From positions 1-12,176 of the forward strand of contig JAEDJR010000042.1 in the NCBI GenBank assembly GCA_016296235.1: a stretch of 12,176 nucleotides of DNA, read 5' to 3'. This stretch comes from Oscillospiraceae bacterium (GTDB lineage: Bacteria; Bacillota; Clostridia; Oscillospirales; Oscillospiraceae). This document shows, one piece after another, positions 11,878 through 12,176 of this stretch (positions within the stretch are counted from its first letter, which is position 1; every line of letters starts with the position of its first letter). The position numbers and the translations under genes are program-made. Below the pieces are notes generated by a model that made no database searches, was not told the DNA's origin, and saw only the letters and a list, made by a program, of their open reading frames with translations.

Positions 11878-12176
11878 ATGAAACGAAGCAGCGGCATTTT
11901 GCTGCACATTACCTCACTGCCCTCTCCCTACGGAATTGGAAATCTGGGCCAGGCGGCCCGCGATTTTGTTGATTTCCTTTGCAGGGCAAAACAGCACTAC
12001 TGGCAGATTCTGCCAATTTCTCCCACGGGCTACGGCGACTCGCCCTATCAGTCGGCCTCGGCTTTCGCGGGAAACCCCTACCTGCTGGATCCCGACGCCT
12101 TTGTGGCGGAGGGGCTTCTGACCCAGGCGGATCTGGATCAGTCCTGGGGACTGCGGCAGGAGGAAACCGACTATGG
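11878..12176 (+). CDS. malQ: 4-alpha-glucanotransferase, N-terminal part (cut by window edge)
   Basis: Glycoside hydrolase family 77 amylomaltase, which moves maltosyl/glucanosyl units between alpha-1,4-glucans in the cytosol and releases glucose, so that short maltodextrins can be used. Only the first 99 codons are present. The start is highly characteristic: MKRSSGILLHITSLPSPYG, IGNLGQAARDFVDFL, then QILPISPTGYGDSPYQSAS and AFAGNPYLLD, the substrate-site region at the start of the barrel. GGAGGT lies 7 bases before the ATG. It follows the LacI-type gene by 109 bases on the same strand, making it probably the last seen member of the sugar operon. This gene is the best clue to the transported substrate. 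Confidence 0.95.
   Translation, partial: MKRSSGILLHITSLPSPYGIGNLGQAARDFVDFLCRAKQHYWQILPISPTGYGDSPYQSASAFAGNPYLLDPDAFVAEGLLTQADLDQSWGLRQEETDY

Overview
The window is GC-rich, gene-dense bacterial DNA with Firmicutes-type signals: AGGAGG-like ribosome binding sites, TTGNNN/TATAAT promoters at 17-bp spacing, a lipoprotein sugar-binding protein with a Pro/Glu-rich linker, and LacI/CcpA-type operators. Together with dispersed GGAATGC heptamer tracts and GGCGG...CCGCC-CTACGG palindromes, this suggests a high-GC Clostridia, probably Oscillospiraceae-like. The family assignment is inference.

Layout. (1) 1-491, minus strand: N-terminal part of a phosphoglucomutase/phosphomannomutase, cut by the window edge. 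A short divergent promoter region (492-634) separates it from (2) a plus-strand operon, 635-4955: Nudix hydrolase (ADP-ribose pyrophosphatase type), a small PH-domain protein with an acidic tail, a threonine-synthase-like PLP enzyme, a candidate 25-residue leader ORF, proA and proC. No proB lies in this operon. (3) A shared bidirectional terminator (5008-5034) faces two minus-strand genes: a 136-residue P-loop protein, and a full-length glucose-6-phosphate isomerase homologue that appears to have lost the hallmark catalytic and phosphate-binding residues. (4) About 490 bases of non-coding DNA (6869-7360) carry a heptamer array, two palindromic REP-like units, two LacI/CcpA-type operators, a small hairpin and a promoter. 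(5) The last third is a maltodextrin-type uptake operon: sugar-binding lipoprotein, a structured 236-base gap, MalF-type and MalG-type permeases, a LacI-family regulator, and the start of malQ (4-alpha-glucanotransferase), cut by the right edge. No ABC ATPase gene is present, so a shared MsmX/MalK-type ATPase encoded elsewhere is likely.

How it fits together. The sugar operon would import maltodextrins, MalQ would process them inside the cell, and phosphoglucomutase would link glucose-1-phosphate to glycolysis. The LacI-type protein and/or CcpA would repress through TTGGAAACGTTTCCAA, which sits just downstream of the promoter. The most unusual items are the apparently inactive Pgi homologue, the structured SBP-permease gap that recalls the E. 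coli malE-malF REP region, the leader ORF overlapping proA with a possible RBS-masking stem, and the dispersed repeat families.
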